Position numbers and translations under genes: made by a program. The notes under the pieces are model-generated. The model ran no database searches. It was not told where the DNA came from and saw only the letters and a list, made by a program, of their open reading frames with translations. A stretch of DNA of 41,517 nucleotides from Caldithrix sp. (lineage in GTDB: Bacteria > Zhuqueibacterota > Zhuqueibacteria > Thermofontimicrobiales > Sulfurfontimicrobiaceae): contig DYKB01000063.1 in the NCBI GenBank assembly GCA_020722815.1, positions 1 to 41,517 of the forward strand. Direction: 5' to 3'. Of this stretch, positions 1 through 7,219 are shown in pieces (positions within the stretch are counted from its first letter, which is position 1; every line of letters begins with the position of its first letter).

Positions 1-266
1 GGATTTGTGTGTGCCATGACGCAAAGCGTCATAAAAGGCATTCCAACGCCGGAGCATTGGAACGAGAAAAAGAAGCAAACTTGTTGATGAATAATCAAGA
101 CACGTTTCAGACGTTAATTTTCTTTAACTTATTTCGGCGGCCTCTTTATTCGGTGGCTAAAATTTTTGGCAGTTCGGCTAATCGATCACATTTTTACTGA
201 TATTTCGATGAAATCAATAAAGAATTGCTTAGTTCAGGTTGAAATTAGCAATCAATAAAAAAATAG
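1..266. other. Left-edge intergenic stretch, no gene seen
   Basis: I see no convincing coding sequence. Two short inverted repeats are visible near the left edge: ATGACGC/GCGTCAT around an AAA loop at about 17-33, and TTCCAA/TTGGAA with a 10-base loop at about 41-62. They could be the tail of an upstream gene's terminator or a repeat, but no T-run follows. A 63-codon open frame here has no ribosome binding site and no family resemblance. Confidence 0.4.
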
Positions 267-294
267 TTGACTTTTGCTTTATCTTTGCTATATT
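267..294 (+). promoter_or_regulatory. Predicted sigma70-type promoter for the prenyltransferase/dtd unit
   Basis: TTGACT (267-272) and TATATT (289-294) are separated by 16 bases, about 55 bases before the ATG at 351. The same stretch also contains TATCTTTG, close to the TAnnTTTG element of Bacteroidetes promoters, so either sigma type could be used. Inferred from sequence only. Confidence 0.5.
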
Positions 295-350
295 TATCAC
301 TTTCAGATTTCTCCAACGAAATATGACTCAACAAGTGAAGAAAAATCAAC

Positions 351-1187
351 ATGAAAAAATTAACTGCTTTTTTGCTTATTACCCGCCCGTTAAACGTCAT
401 CATCGGTTTTTTTTCGATTTTTATGGGTGCCTTTATCACCGGAACCATTTCACCAATCCTTAATGTTCTTTGGGCCAGTCTTTCAGGGGGGCTCATTGCC
501 GGCGCGGCGAATGCAATTAATGATTATTTTGATGTGGAAATTGATCGAATAAATAAGCCGTATCGCCCGATTCCCGCTGGAAAATTAAGTCGGCAGGAAG
601 TTTTTATTTTTTCAATGCTGCTTTTTGTCATCGGAATTCTCATGAGCAGTTTTGTTAACTGGATGGTATTTTTAATAGCCCTCTGTTCCTCAATTTTGCT
701 GTTTTTATACAGTGCCCGTCTGAAACGAACGGTTTTATGGGGCAATCTATGTGTCAGCTTCGTCACCGGGCTGGCATTTATTTATGGCGGTGCCGCGGTG
801 GATCGATTTCAGGCGGCTTTGATTCCGGCCATGTTCTCTTTTCTTTTTCATTTTGGCCGGGAAATTATCAAAGATGTGCAGGATATGGCAGGTGATGCGG
901 CGGATCAGGCCGTCACGTTCCCTATTCGCTATGGAAAAAAATTGAGCTTGCTATTCGCCTCCATTATTTATAGCTTATTGATTATTATCACTTTGGTGCC
1001 TTTCATATATAAAATTTATGGTATTTATTATCTGGTAGTCGTGATTTTGGGGGTTGATCTGGTTATCATGGGTGTACTTTTTTCAATCTGGTATGATCAA
1101 ACACCGAAAAATTTAGGACGGATGAGCAATCTGTTAAAAGCGGATATGTTAATTGGATTGATTGCTATCTATTGTGGGCGCATTTAA
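351..1187 (+). CDS. UbiA-family prenyltransferase (GGGP geranylgeranyltransferase-like)
   Basis: An integral membrane prenyltransferase of the UbiA superfamily, 278 residues, about the usual length. The first aspartate-rich motif is NDYFDVEID (57-65), followed by RINKPYRPIPAG, and the second is DVQDMAGD (175-182). These motifs bind the Mg-diphosphate of the prenyl donor. About eight hydrophobic membrane segments alternate along the protein. The RxNKPxRPIPAG pattern resembles digeranylgeranylglyceryl-phosphate synthases and their bacterial homologues in the FCB group, so transfer of a geranylgeranyl group to an ether-lipid precursor is plausible. A quinone or other polyprenyl acceptor cannot be excluded. 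The ATG has only a weak GAAG upstream. dtd follows 54 bases downstream on the same strand, probably co-transcribed. Confidence 0.85.
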   Translation: MKKLTAFLLITRPLNVIIGFFSIFMGAFITGTISPILNVLWASLSGGLIAGAANAINDYFDVEIDRINKPYRPIPAGKLSRQEVFIFSMLLFVIGILMSSFVNWMVFLIALCSSILLFLYSARLKRTVLWGNLCVSFVTGLAFIYGGAAVDRFQAALIPAMFSFLFHFGREIIKDVQDMAGDAADQAVTFPIRYGKKLSLLFASIIYSLLIIITLVPFIYKIYGIYYLVVVILGVDLVIMGVLFSIWYDQTPKNLGRMSNLLKADMLIGLIAIYCGRI

Positions 1188-1241
1188 TAATAAACCTTTA
1201 AGGTTTTAAAAACCGTGAAGGTTTAAAATCGGAGCATAAAT

Positions 1242-1694
1242 ATGCAGGCATTGATTCAGCGTGTTCAAAAAGCATCTGTTACCATCGATAATCAGGTGGT
1301 GGGCCGTATAAATAAAGGTTTAGTCATTTTACTTGGCGTCAAAAACGGCGATACCGAGGCGGAAATTCCCTATTTGGCCGAAAAATGTATTAATTTGCGG
1401 ATTTTTGAAGACGATGCGGGCAAGATGAATCGTTCCGGCCTGGAGGTTGGGGCTGAATATCTGATTATTTCCCAATTCACGCTATATGCTGATACGCGTC
1501 ATGGCCGCCGGCCTGGCTTTTCGGATGCCGCCCCGCCGGAAATTTCTAGACCACTCTATGATAAATTTGTAGCTTTTCTCAAAGATAAGGGATTGACCGT
1601 CGCAACGGGGGAATTTGGGGCGTACATGCTCGTTGAAATCCATAATGATGGTCCCGTTACCTTAACAATCCGCAGCAAAAAAGAACAAGATTAA
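1242..1694 (+). CDS. dtd: D-aminoacyl-tRNA deacylase
   Basis: Dtd hydrolyses D-amino acids (and mischarged glycine) from tRNA, a cytosolic proofreading enzyme. The protein is 150 residues, the standard length for bacterial DTD. The two signature motifs are present: SQFTLYAD (77-84) and GPVT (137-140), which together form the chiral pocket at the dimer interface. The start MQALIQRVQKASV is the canonical N-terminus of the family. The 54 bases separating it from the prenyltransferase contain a small inverted repeat (AAACCTT...AAGGTTT, about 1192-1222) that may act as an attenuator or mRNA-stability hairpin. No special link between the two enzymes is implied beyond shared transcription. Confidence 0.96.
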   Translation: MQALIQRVQKASVTIDNQVVGRINKGLVILLGVKNGDTEAEIPYLAEKCINLRIFEDDAGKMNRSGLEVGAEYLIISQFTLYADTRHGRRPGFSDAAPPEISRPLYDKFVAFLKDKGLTVATGEFGAYMLVEIHNDGPVTLTIRSKKEQD

Positions 1695-1712
1695 TTCGTG
1701 TTTTTCCGAAAA

Positions 1713-1737
1713 TGTAGGACAAATTGTTAATTTGTCC
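1713..1737 (+). repeat. 25-bp hairpin repeat, copy 1 of 3
   Basis: Perfect hairpin with arms GGACAAATT and AATTTGTCC around a GTT loop, preceded by TGTA. The identical 25 bases occur again at 9088-9112 (opposite strand) and 24105-24129. Here it lies just behind dtd and could serve as a terminator-like structure, although no T-run follows. Confidence 0.8.
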
Positions 1738-1826
1738 GATTTGGCTTCCTGATACAAGCTCAATGCCGGGCAAAGGACTAAACTCAAGGCGAAATGGATT
1801 TCGGATAATATCATTGTCATCCAAAA

Positions 1827-1904
1827 GCCCTCACCCTAACCCTCTCCCAGAGGGAGAGGGAATAGCTACGCCCTCTCCCCCCGGAAGAGGGTTGGGGTGA
1901 GGGC
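1827..1904. repeat. GC-rich REP-like palindrome (CCCTCACCC family), copy 1
   Basis: A long imperfect inverted repeat: GCCCTCACCCTAACCCTC at the left pairs with GAGGGTTGGGGTGAGGGC at the right, with an inner CTCTCCC/GGGAGAG hairpin. It sits in the 268-base space between the convergent dtd and the MEMO-AMMECR1 gene, a natural place for a bidirectional terminator. A second copy is at 6093-6166. Confidence 0.75.
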
Positions 1905-1962
1905 AAGAAAAACCGAAAAACACTTTGGCGCAAGTTTAATTTGCCCTGCATTTTACCAATTT

Positions 1963-3495
1963 TTACTTAACATCATCCTGCGAAAAAACATCCGCTGAAA
2001 AAATTTTAATGACGGTATCAGATTCCTTCCAGCTATTAACGGGAAGGCCGGCTTTTTGACAGGTATGTTCCAGAAAAGTCGTTCGATCCCAATTATTTTC
2101 AGTTGCTACCTGTGGTAACAGAAGCCCACTATTATATCCTCGCTCAATGATAATGCCATGCTTTCCCACTTCTATCTCTTCAATATTTTTTATTGGTTGA
2201 ATGGGGGTTAAAACCGAAATTTCTAAATGTAAATCCTTCAATTCGGCTGGCCGAACAGGCGGAAATCTGGGATCACGTAAGGCCGCAGCCTGAGCCATTT
2301 CTTTGACCGTCAGATGGAGCGGTTTATAGCCGACGATATAGCCAATACAACCCCGCAGTTGGTTCTTCTTGTGAATAGTGACAAAAGCCCCCCGATTTTC
2401 CTTCAAAATGCTGCTGGTTACTTTAAAATCCGGAATTTTTTCGCCTTTTACAGCCGCTTCAATGGATTTTCGCGCAATTTCCATGAGTTGTTTTTTGTCT
2501 TCAAGCGATAAGCCCATATCAATTCCCACTTCCTTTTTCCCGTTCTGCTCAGGTGAGTTCCGGTAGATAGCCACTGCCCCATAGCCAACAACATAACCGC
2601 CTCTTTGACCCATGACATCATTTGAATTGGTCTGGGCTAATAATTTAGCCTTATTCGCCCCAAGCTCTTTCGCAATCATTTCAACGATGACTACTGGCCC
2701 GGCGCCACAAGCCTGACTTTTCCCACTTTCAAAACTGTCAAAAAGCTGCTCTGGCTCCAGTTTAGTTATTTTTTCTAACGTAAATTTACTATTATCGAGA
2801 CACTGTTTATAATTTTCACCATGATATAAATCAGTACTGGCCACAAGTAGTATTTTTTTACCCTTTGACGCGCGTGCTATCGCCCGGGCAATTCGTTTTA
2901 AATTTGAAAGTGAATAATCCTGAATCACAATCGGAATGATGGTCAGATTGCGGACTGTCCGCTGCAGGAATGGTAATTGGACTTCCAGCGAGTGTTCCAT
3001 GCGATGGCCATATTGGGTCGCCTGAATAGCGGGCTCCAATGCCATAATCTCACTGGCCAACGCTTCATTCACGGGAACCAAACCCAGCGGCGTTTGATAT
3101 GCCCCTTTGTTCCAGATAGATGCGCCTTCTATGGGATCGCGATGACTGGGCGCAATTACGATAACCGCGTCATATTCATTTCCCTGAACTGTTTTATAGG
3201 CATAAGCAGCGGTTTGCCCCGAATAAACATAGCCGGCATGGGGACAAACCAGGCCCAGAATATTTTTTAAACCGGGTTGTGCGGGTACATTTGAAAGAAA
3301 TTCATCAATCATTCCTTTCAACTCATCGGGATCAGCAGGATAGAATTGCCCTGCGACCACCGCTCTTCGAATATTTTCAGTAGCCATTTTTACACTCTTT
3401 TGGTTTTCTTTTTGAGATGAACTACAGTTATTTATATTCATCAGGCATAAAAAGCAAAGGGGAAGGATCAATTTTAATTTAGATGATTTGAACAC
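1963..3495 (-). CDS. amrB: AmmeMemoRadiSam proteins B and A fused: MEMO-like and AMMECR1 domains, putative export signal
   Basis: Two partners of the AmmeMemoRadiSam set are fused in one 510-residue protein. The MEMO-like domain spans roughly residues 43-305, with VAGQFYPADP, CPHAGYVYSG (His87), a SHRDP segment, EHSLEVQLPF and STDLYHG, which supply the metal-binding histidines known in human MEMO1. The AMMECR1 domain spans roughly 330-505, with LRGCIGY and RDPRFPPV. The biochemical role of the set is not established. The start is a GTG with GAGGAGG seven bases upstream, stronger than any internal start. It gives a hydrophobic N-terminus ending in NINNC, an imperfect lipobox, so the protein may be a lipoprotein or exported. 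If translation instead began at Met37 it would be cytosolic. It is last of three closely spaced genes, 18 bases behind the radical SAM gene. Confidence 0.88.
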   Translation of the reverse strand: MFKSSKLKLILPLCFLCLMNINNCSSSQKENQKSVKMATENIRRAVVAGQFYPADPDELKGMIDEFLSNVPAQPGLKNILGLVCPHAGYVYSGQTAAYAYKTVQGNEYDAVIVIAPSHRDPIEGASIWNKGAYQTPLGLVPVNEALASEIMALEPAIQATQYGHRMEHSLEVQLPFLQRTVRNLTIIPIVIQDYSLSNLKRIARAIARASKGKKILLVASTDLYHGENYKQCLDNSKFTLEKITKLEPEQLFDSFESGKSQACGAGPVVIVEMIAKELGANKAKLLAQTNSNDVMGQRGGYVVGYGAVAIYRNSPEQNGKKEVGIDMGLSLEDKKQLMEIARKSIEAAVKGEKIPDFKVTSSILKENRGAFVTIHKKNQLRGCIGYIVGYKPLHLTVKEMAQAAALRDPRFPPVRPAELKDLHLEISVLTPIQPIKNIEEIEVGKHGIIIERGYNSGLLLPQVATENNWDRTTFLEHTCQKAGLPVNSWKESDTVIKIFSADVFSQDDVK

Positions 3496-3513
3496 GACAT
3501 TCCCTCCTCAGAT

Positions 3514-4620
3514 TTATTTCCAGATACCGGCAATTTTGGTTTTACAATTTGGACACTGTCCGTTTTTTAATTTATTTTCAAGAATCGTATAGCCCATCCG
3601 ATGAATCACGCGCTCCTGGCAACCTGGACAGAAGGTGCTTTCCGCTTCGTGCCCCGGTAAATTTCCAACATAAACATAGTGCAAGCCTTCGGCCAGGGCG
3701 ATTTCACGCGCCTGATTTAATGTCTTCGCTGGCGTGGGACTGATATTTTTGAGTCGATACTGGGGATAAAATCGGGAAAAATGAACCGGCACATCCTTTC
3801 CGAGATCCTGCGCAATCCAGCGACACATATCTTTCAATTCCTGGGGGTCATCATTTTTCGTTGGAATGATGAGATAGACAATTTCAAACCACATTCGATT
3901 TTTTTTCAAACGAATCAGCGTATCGAGAACCGGCTGCAATTGACCGGCAACCAGTTCGGTATAAAATTTTTGTCGGAATGCCTTTAAATCAATTTTAACC
4001 GCATCCAGCACCTGGCAGAGATCGTCCATTGGTTTGGCCTGAATGAAACCATTACTGATCATCACACTCCGAACGCCATGACGATGTCCCGCCAGTGCGC
4101 AATCATGCATATATTCAGTAAAAATCACCGGTTCGGTGTAGGTATAAGCAATACTGGCACTCCCACGTTGTGCGGCAATTCGGGCAACTTCTTCCGGTGG
4201 CATGTCGTAACTTTGCGCCTGCTCAGGACGCATCTGGGAAATTTCCCAATTCTGACAAAATTTACACTCCACATTGCACCCAACCGTCGCAATAGAAAAG
4301 GCCTGGGTGCCTGGCAAAAAATGAAAGAGTGGTTTTTTTTCTATCGGATCAATATGAGCCGTGCAGGGATTTCCATAAACCAGCGTGTAATAGGTCCCGC
4401 CGCGATTTTCACGGACCCCGCAATAACCGCGTTCCAGGTCATCAATCACACATTCCCGGGGGCAGAGAACGCATTTTATCTTTTTATGGGGCAATTTTTC
4501 ATAATATCGCGCTTCTACCGGTGTCATAGCACCGTTTTTAGCGTTAGCTAAATTCACCAAACTACAAGCGGGAAGAAGTGTTAATCCCATTCCGTGTTTT
4601 ATGAAAGCACGACGTTGCAT
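3514..4620 (-). CDS. amrS: AmmeMemoRadiSam system radical SAM enzyme with Tat-like signal
   Basis: A radical SAM enzyme with the cluster motif CNVECKFC (CxxxCxxC, residues 115-122 from this start), preceded by the conserved CVLCPRECVIDDLERGYC segment typical of AmrS and pyruvate-formate-lyase-activase-like enzymes. A C-terminal zinc-ribbon-like tail carries CPGC and CPNC. The chosen ATG (4620) has AGGTG nine bases upstream and yields MQRRAFIKHG followed by a hydrophobic stretch, a twin-arginine signal. A GTG 12 bases earlier (4632) is possible. Cofactor-bearing enzymes are classic Tat cargo, so a periplasmic location is inferred, unusual for a radical SAM protein because an electron donor must be found there. 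The substrate is unknown. It lies between the ATPase gene and the MEMO-AMMECR1 gene. Confidence 0.9.
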   Translation of the reverse strand: MQRRAFIKHGMGLTLLPACSLVNLANAKNGAMTPVEARYYEKLPHKKIKCVLCPRECVIDDLERGYCGVRENRGGTYYTLVYGNPCTAHIDPIEKKPLFHFLPGTQAFSIATVGCNVECKFCQNWEISQMRPEQAQSYDMPPEEVARIAAQRGSASIAYTYTEPVIFTEYMHDCALAGHRHGVRSVMISNGFIQAKPMDDLCQVLDAVKIDLKAFRQKFYTELVAGQLQPVLDTLIRLKKNRMWFEIVYLIIPTKNDDPQELKDMCRWIAQDLGKDVPVHFSRFYPQYRLKNISPTPAKTLNQAREIALAEGLHYVYVGNLPGHEAESTFCPGCQERVIHRMGYTILENKLKNGQCPNCKTKIAGIWK

Positions 4621-4646
4621 TGAATTTATCACCTGCGTTAAAAATA

Positions 4647-5987
4647 CTACTTTTTGGTTATGTCAGCGTATTCTGGTTCTTCGGGCTCTTCTATCGCAGC
4701 CCTAACAAGAGGATGAATATTGAACCATATTTCATTGTTTCGATATTCCAATATTAAATCACGATTAAATAATTCGGCAAAAAGATCATCTTTTATATTT
4801 TTGCTTTTACTTTTAGCAACTTTTCGTAAAGCACTCCTTGTCTCAATATTCAATAAAGGGTATTGCACTGCTTTCCATTGTTTTACCACCCTTCCTAAAA
4901 TTTCGTCGTCAATCATTTCTCGTGGATCTCTTGTTATTTCATAACAACATTGGCGAACCAGATAAATTAAACACTTGACCAAACCGCCAGTTCGAATAAT
5001 TATATCTGCAAGAACTTCTATATCATAATATATCTTAATATCCATTCTTTTGCTAACTATTTTTTCAAAAACTTCCATTGCTTTTTCTACTTCTTTGTCA
5101 TCTTTTGTATAAATTTTTACTAATGGCATGATAATGCACCGGTCATATCGATGACCAAAAGTTGGAAATTTTTGAGTATGATATGCCAAAAAGGGCATTG
5201 TATAGATGATCCGGCAAGCTGGCAAAAGTAATCGACTTGAGTTGTCATCGAATATTTTCAATGCTGATTGAACATTTATTTTTTCAATATCATCGACAAT
5301 GATTAAAATTTTTTTGTTAGTTTGCTGTTCAATTTTTTCGGTTGCTTTATTTATAAGTTTGATAATCATGAGTAAATTATCATCAATATCTTTTCTCAAT
5401 GATTTTCGAGATTCAGTTTCAATTTTAAGGATAAAACAGATATCTTTAAATTTTGCCTTATAATCAATATTATCAGTGATTGGTACCGGTGGTTTGGTAT
5501 ACCTCAAATAGAATTCATACGCACTATTATAATTTTCATCTTTCTCAAAATTTAATAACTCTTCAAGCAATCGCATCCCCATTAGAAAGAAAATATCCTG
5601 ATATTCCAATTCATTCGCTTCAGAAATTTCCAATGCCGAAAATTTAATAGTATAGAAGTTATCGCGTAATTGATAGGTTAGAGCATTTAGCTCGGTAGTG
5701 ATACCACTCCCATGATGGCCAGTAAAAAGACACTTAACTTTTTTCTCTTCCATCTTTAAATAGGTCGAAAATTCTTTAAGCTGATCTTTTGCAAGAGGTT
5801 CATAAAGTTTTTCCATTTCTTCTTTTGTTGGAGCTATAGGTTTTGCTGTGAACTTTTTATAAAAGCCATTAAAAATGTTTTTATATTTTTCATCAAATTC
5901 CTTTTTAGGTGAAAACATGTCCTCAAAAGAGCGCGAGCTCCATTTAAGCTTATCAAGACCTCTTCCTATCTTAGTTCTCCAATTCAT
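4647..5987 (-). CDS. STAND-like P-loop ATPase with altered Walker A
   Basis: A 446-residue P-loop NTPase of the AAA/STAND type. The Walker A region reads GHHGSGITTEL (residues 90-100) where family members have GxxGSGKST, so the catalytic lysine is isoleucine (codon ATC). Walker B is intact: KILIIVDDIEKI around 227-238. The C-terminal third looks like a winged-helix region ending in LVRAAIEEPEEPE. The helical N-terminus (1-80) matches no domain I know. The gene is markedly AT-rich and lysine/isoleucine-rich compared with both neighbours, which suggests horizontal acquisition. It ends about 26 bases before the chosen amrS start, so it could lead the operon. Related ATPases are common in regulatory and defence islands, but nothing here shows a specific role. 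The ribosome binding site is weak. Confidence 0.75.
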   Translation of the reverse strand: MNWRTKIGRGLDKLKWSSRSFEDMFSPKKEFDEKYKNIFNGFYKKFTAKPIAPTKEEMEKLYEPLAKDQLKEFSTYLKMEEKKVKCLFTGHHGSGITTELNALTYQLRDNFYTIKFSALEISEANELEYQDIFFLMGMRLLEELLNFEKDENYNSAYEFYLRYTKPPVPITDNIDYKAKFKDICFILKIETESRKSLRKDIDDNLLMIIKLINKATEKIEQQTNKKILIIVDDIEKINVQSALKIFDDNSSRLLLPACRIIYTMPFLAYHTQKFPTFGHRYDRCIIMPLVKIYTKDDKEVEKAMEVFEKIVSKRMDIKIYYDIEVLADIIIRTGGLVKCLIYLVRQCCYEITRDPREMIDDEILGRVVKQWKAVQYPLLNIETRSALRKVAKSKSKNIKDDLFAELFNRDLILEYRNNEIWFNIHPLVRAAIEEPEEPEYADITKK

Positions 5988-6092
5988 AATCGTGCCTGTT
6001 TAAATTATTAATTTGAGTAAATTCCTTGATTTTCTTGAATTGGTTTAAAATTAAATCCGCTATTGTACACTTTTTGATTTTGCCAGATCTAA

Positions 6093-6166
6093 GCCCTGAC
6101 CTTTTCCACCAGGCGGAGCGGAAATAGCTACGCCCTCTCCCTTTGGGAGAGGGTTGGGGTGAGGGT
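6093..6166. repeat. GC-rich REP-like palindrome (CCCTCACCC family), copy 2
   Basis: Shares the block AATAGCTACGCCCTCTCCC and the right arm GAGAGGGTTGGGGTGAGGG with the copy at 1827-1904; the left arm has diverged. It is nested inside a wider inverted pair, CTATTGTACACT (about 6060) and AGTGTACGATAG (about 6196). It occupies the 229-base space between the DUF362 gene and the ATPase gene. Confidence 0.7.
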
Positions 6167-6216
6167 CATAAGCGTGGTTTATCAAAAATTATATAAGAGT
6201 GTACGATAGTGAAAAA

Positions 6217-7215
6217 TTAAATAACTTCCTCGATCAACTCAATCTGCTGCCTGTTATTAAACCCAAGTTGATAATCCACTGACGCCGCTTTTGCGATATA
6301 GGTTGGCTCCCGGCCGACATCTTTTAAACTTTTTAATCCCTGTACCCGACGTTTTTCTTCAATAATTTCCCAGCCAATTTGATCAATGGCGACCATGTCT
6401 TTTCCGAAAATCAAACCGCCATACGGCCAGGCCCACTGGGGCATAAACGGCGGACCACCTTCATATTGGGCCACCAGGGCATCACATATCGTAAATTGCG
6501 TTTTTTGCCGAATATCATCAAACATATTGACATCCGCAACATACGGATCACCAAGCTGATCATGATATTTGTTTGGATTGTGGATCGCACCAAAGTAATT
6601 CTTAAGCGCTACTGAAACGCCCACGATGCCATGATCTTTTAAAATCGGAACATTTATTAATATGGAACAATATTCCGTAACCACTCTGGAAACCAGACTT
6701 CCCACCGCACCGTAACAAACCAGATCGCTGCTATACCCGGCAACATCATTACCAAAAAATTTGACGCCACCTTTGGTATTGATGGTAAATCCAGCTCGTA
6801 TCAAATCCTGATTCAATCGATCCCAAACGATAATATTTTTTTCTTTCACATCAACAGATTTCAAACCTTCAATAATGGCATCTACCAGCTCCGGATGAGT
6901 TGAAAGCCCTTTACCGGCCAGGCAATTTACTTTGATTCCCACCACATCATTCGGTCTGGCTATTTCCCGCCAGCAGTCAGCAGTCGATTGATGGTTAAAC
7001 CATTTTCGCAACCCCTGGTCAAGAAGTTTTCGCATCAATGCCGAATCACGCGCTTGTTTTAACGATGTTAAACCAGAATTTCGAATGACCACAACGCGTG
7101 ATTTTGTACTTTCGATCAGGGCTTTTTTCGCCTGTCCCCGACAATAGGGAACACCTCCCAGTACCAGTCCCGAACCGATTGTAATGGTATTTTTAATGAA
7201 ATTTCGTCGATTCAT
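6217..7215 (-). CDS. DUF362-domain protein with Tat signal
   Basis: A 332-residue DUF362 family protein. The N-terminus NRRNFIKNTITIGSGLVLGG is a twin-arginine signal followed by a hydrophobic segment, so export of a folded, probably cofactor-carrying protein is likely. Hallmarks seen are VVVIRNSGL near the start of the mature region, VGIKVNCLAGKGLSTHPELV, ILINVPILKDHGIVGVSVALKNYFG and the C-terminal DMVAIDQIGWEII. No ferredoxin-type cysteine cluster is present, unlike some DUF362 proteins. The biochemical function of the family is unknown. It begins four bases after the stop of the sigma54 activator gene, so the two are almost certainly one transcript. No clear ribosome binding site precedes the ATG, consistent with coupled translation. 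Confidence 0.85.
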   Translation of the reverse strand: MNRRNFIKNTITIGSGLVLGGVPYCRGQAKKALIESTKSRVVVIRNSGLTSLKQARDSALMRKLLDQGLRKWFNHQSTADCWREIARPNDVVGIKVNCLAGKGLSTHPELVDAIIEGLKSVDVKEKNIIVWDRLNQDLIRAGFTINTKGGVKFFGNDVAGYSSDLVCYGAVGSLVSRVVTEYCSILINVPILKDHGIVGVSVALKNYFGAIHNPNKYHDQLGDPYVADVNMFDDIRQKTQFTICDALVAQYEGGPPFMPQWAWPYGGLIFGKDMVAIDQIGWEIIEEKRRVQGLKSLKDVGREPTYIAKAASVDYQLGFNNRQQIELIEEVI

Positions 7216-7219
7216 AGTA

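Noticed and set aside
4078..4551. 157-codon plus-strand open frame
   Set aside because: Opposite the radical SAM gene, whose CxxxCxxC motif fixes the real strand.
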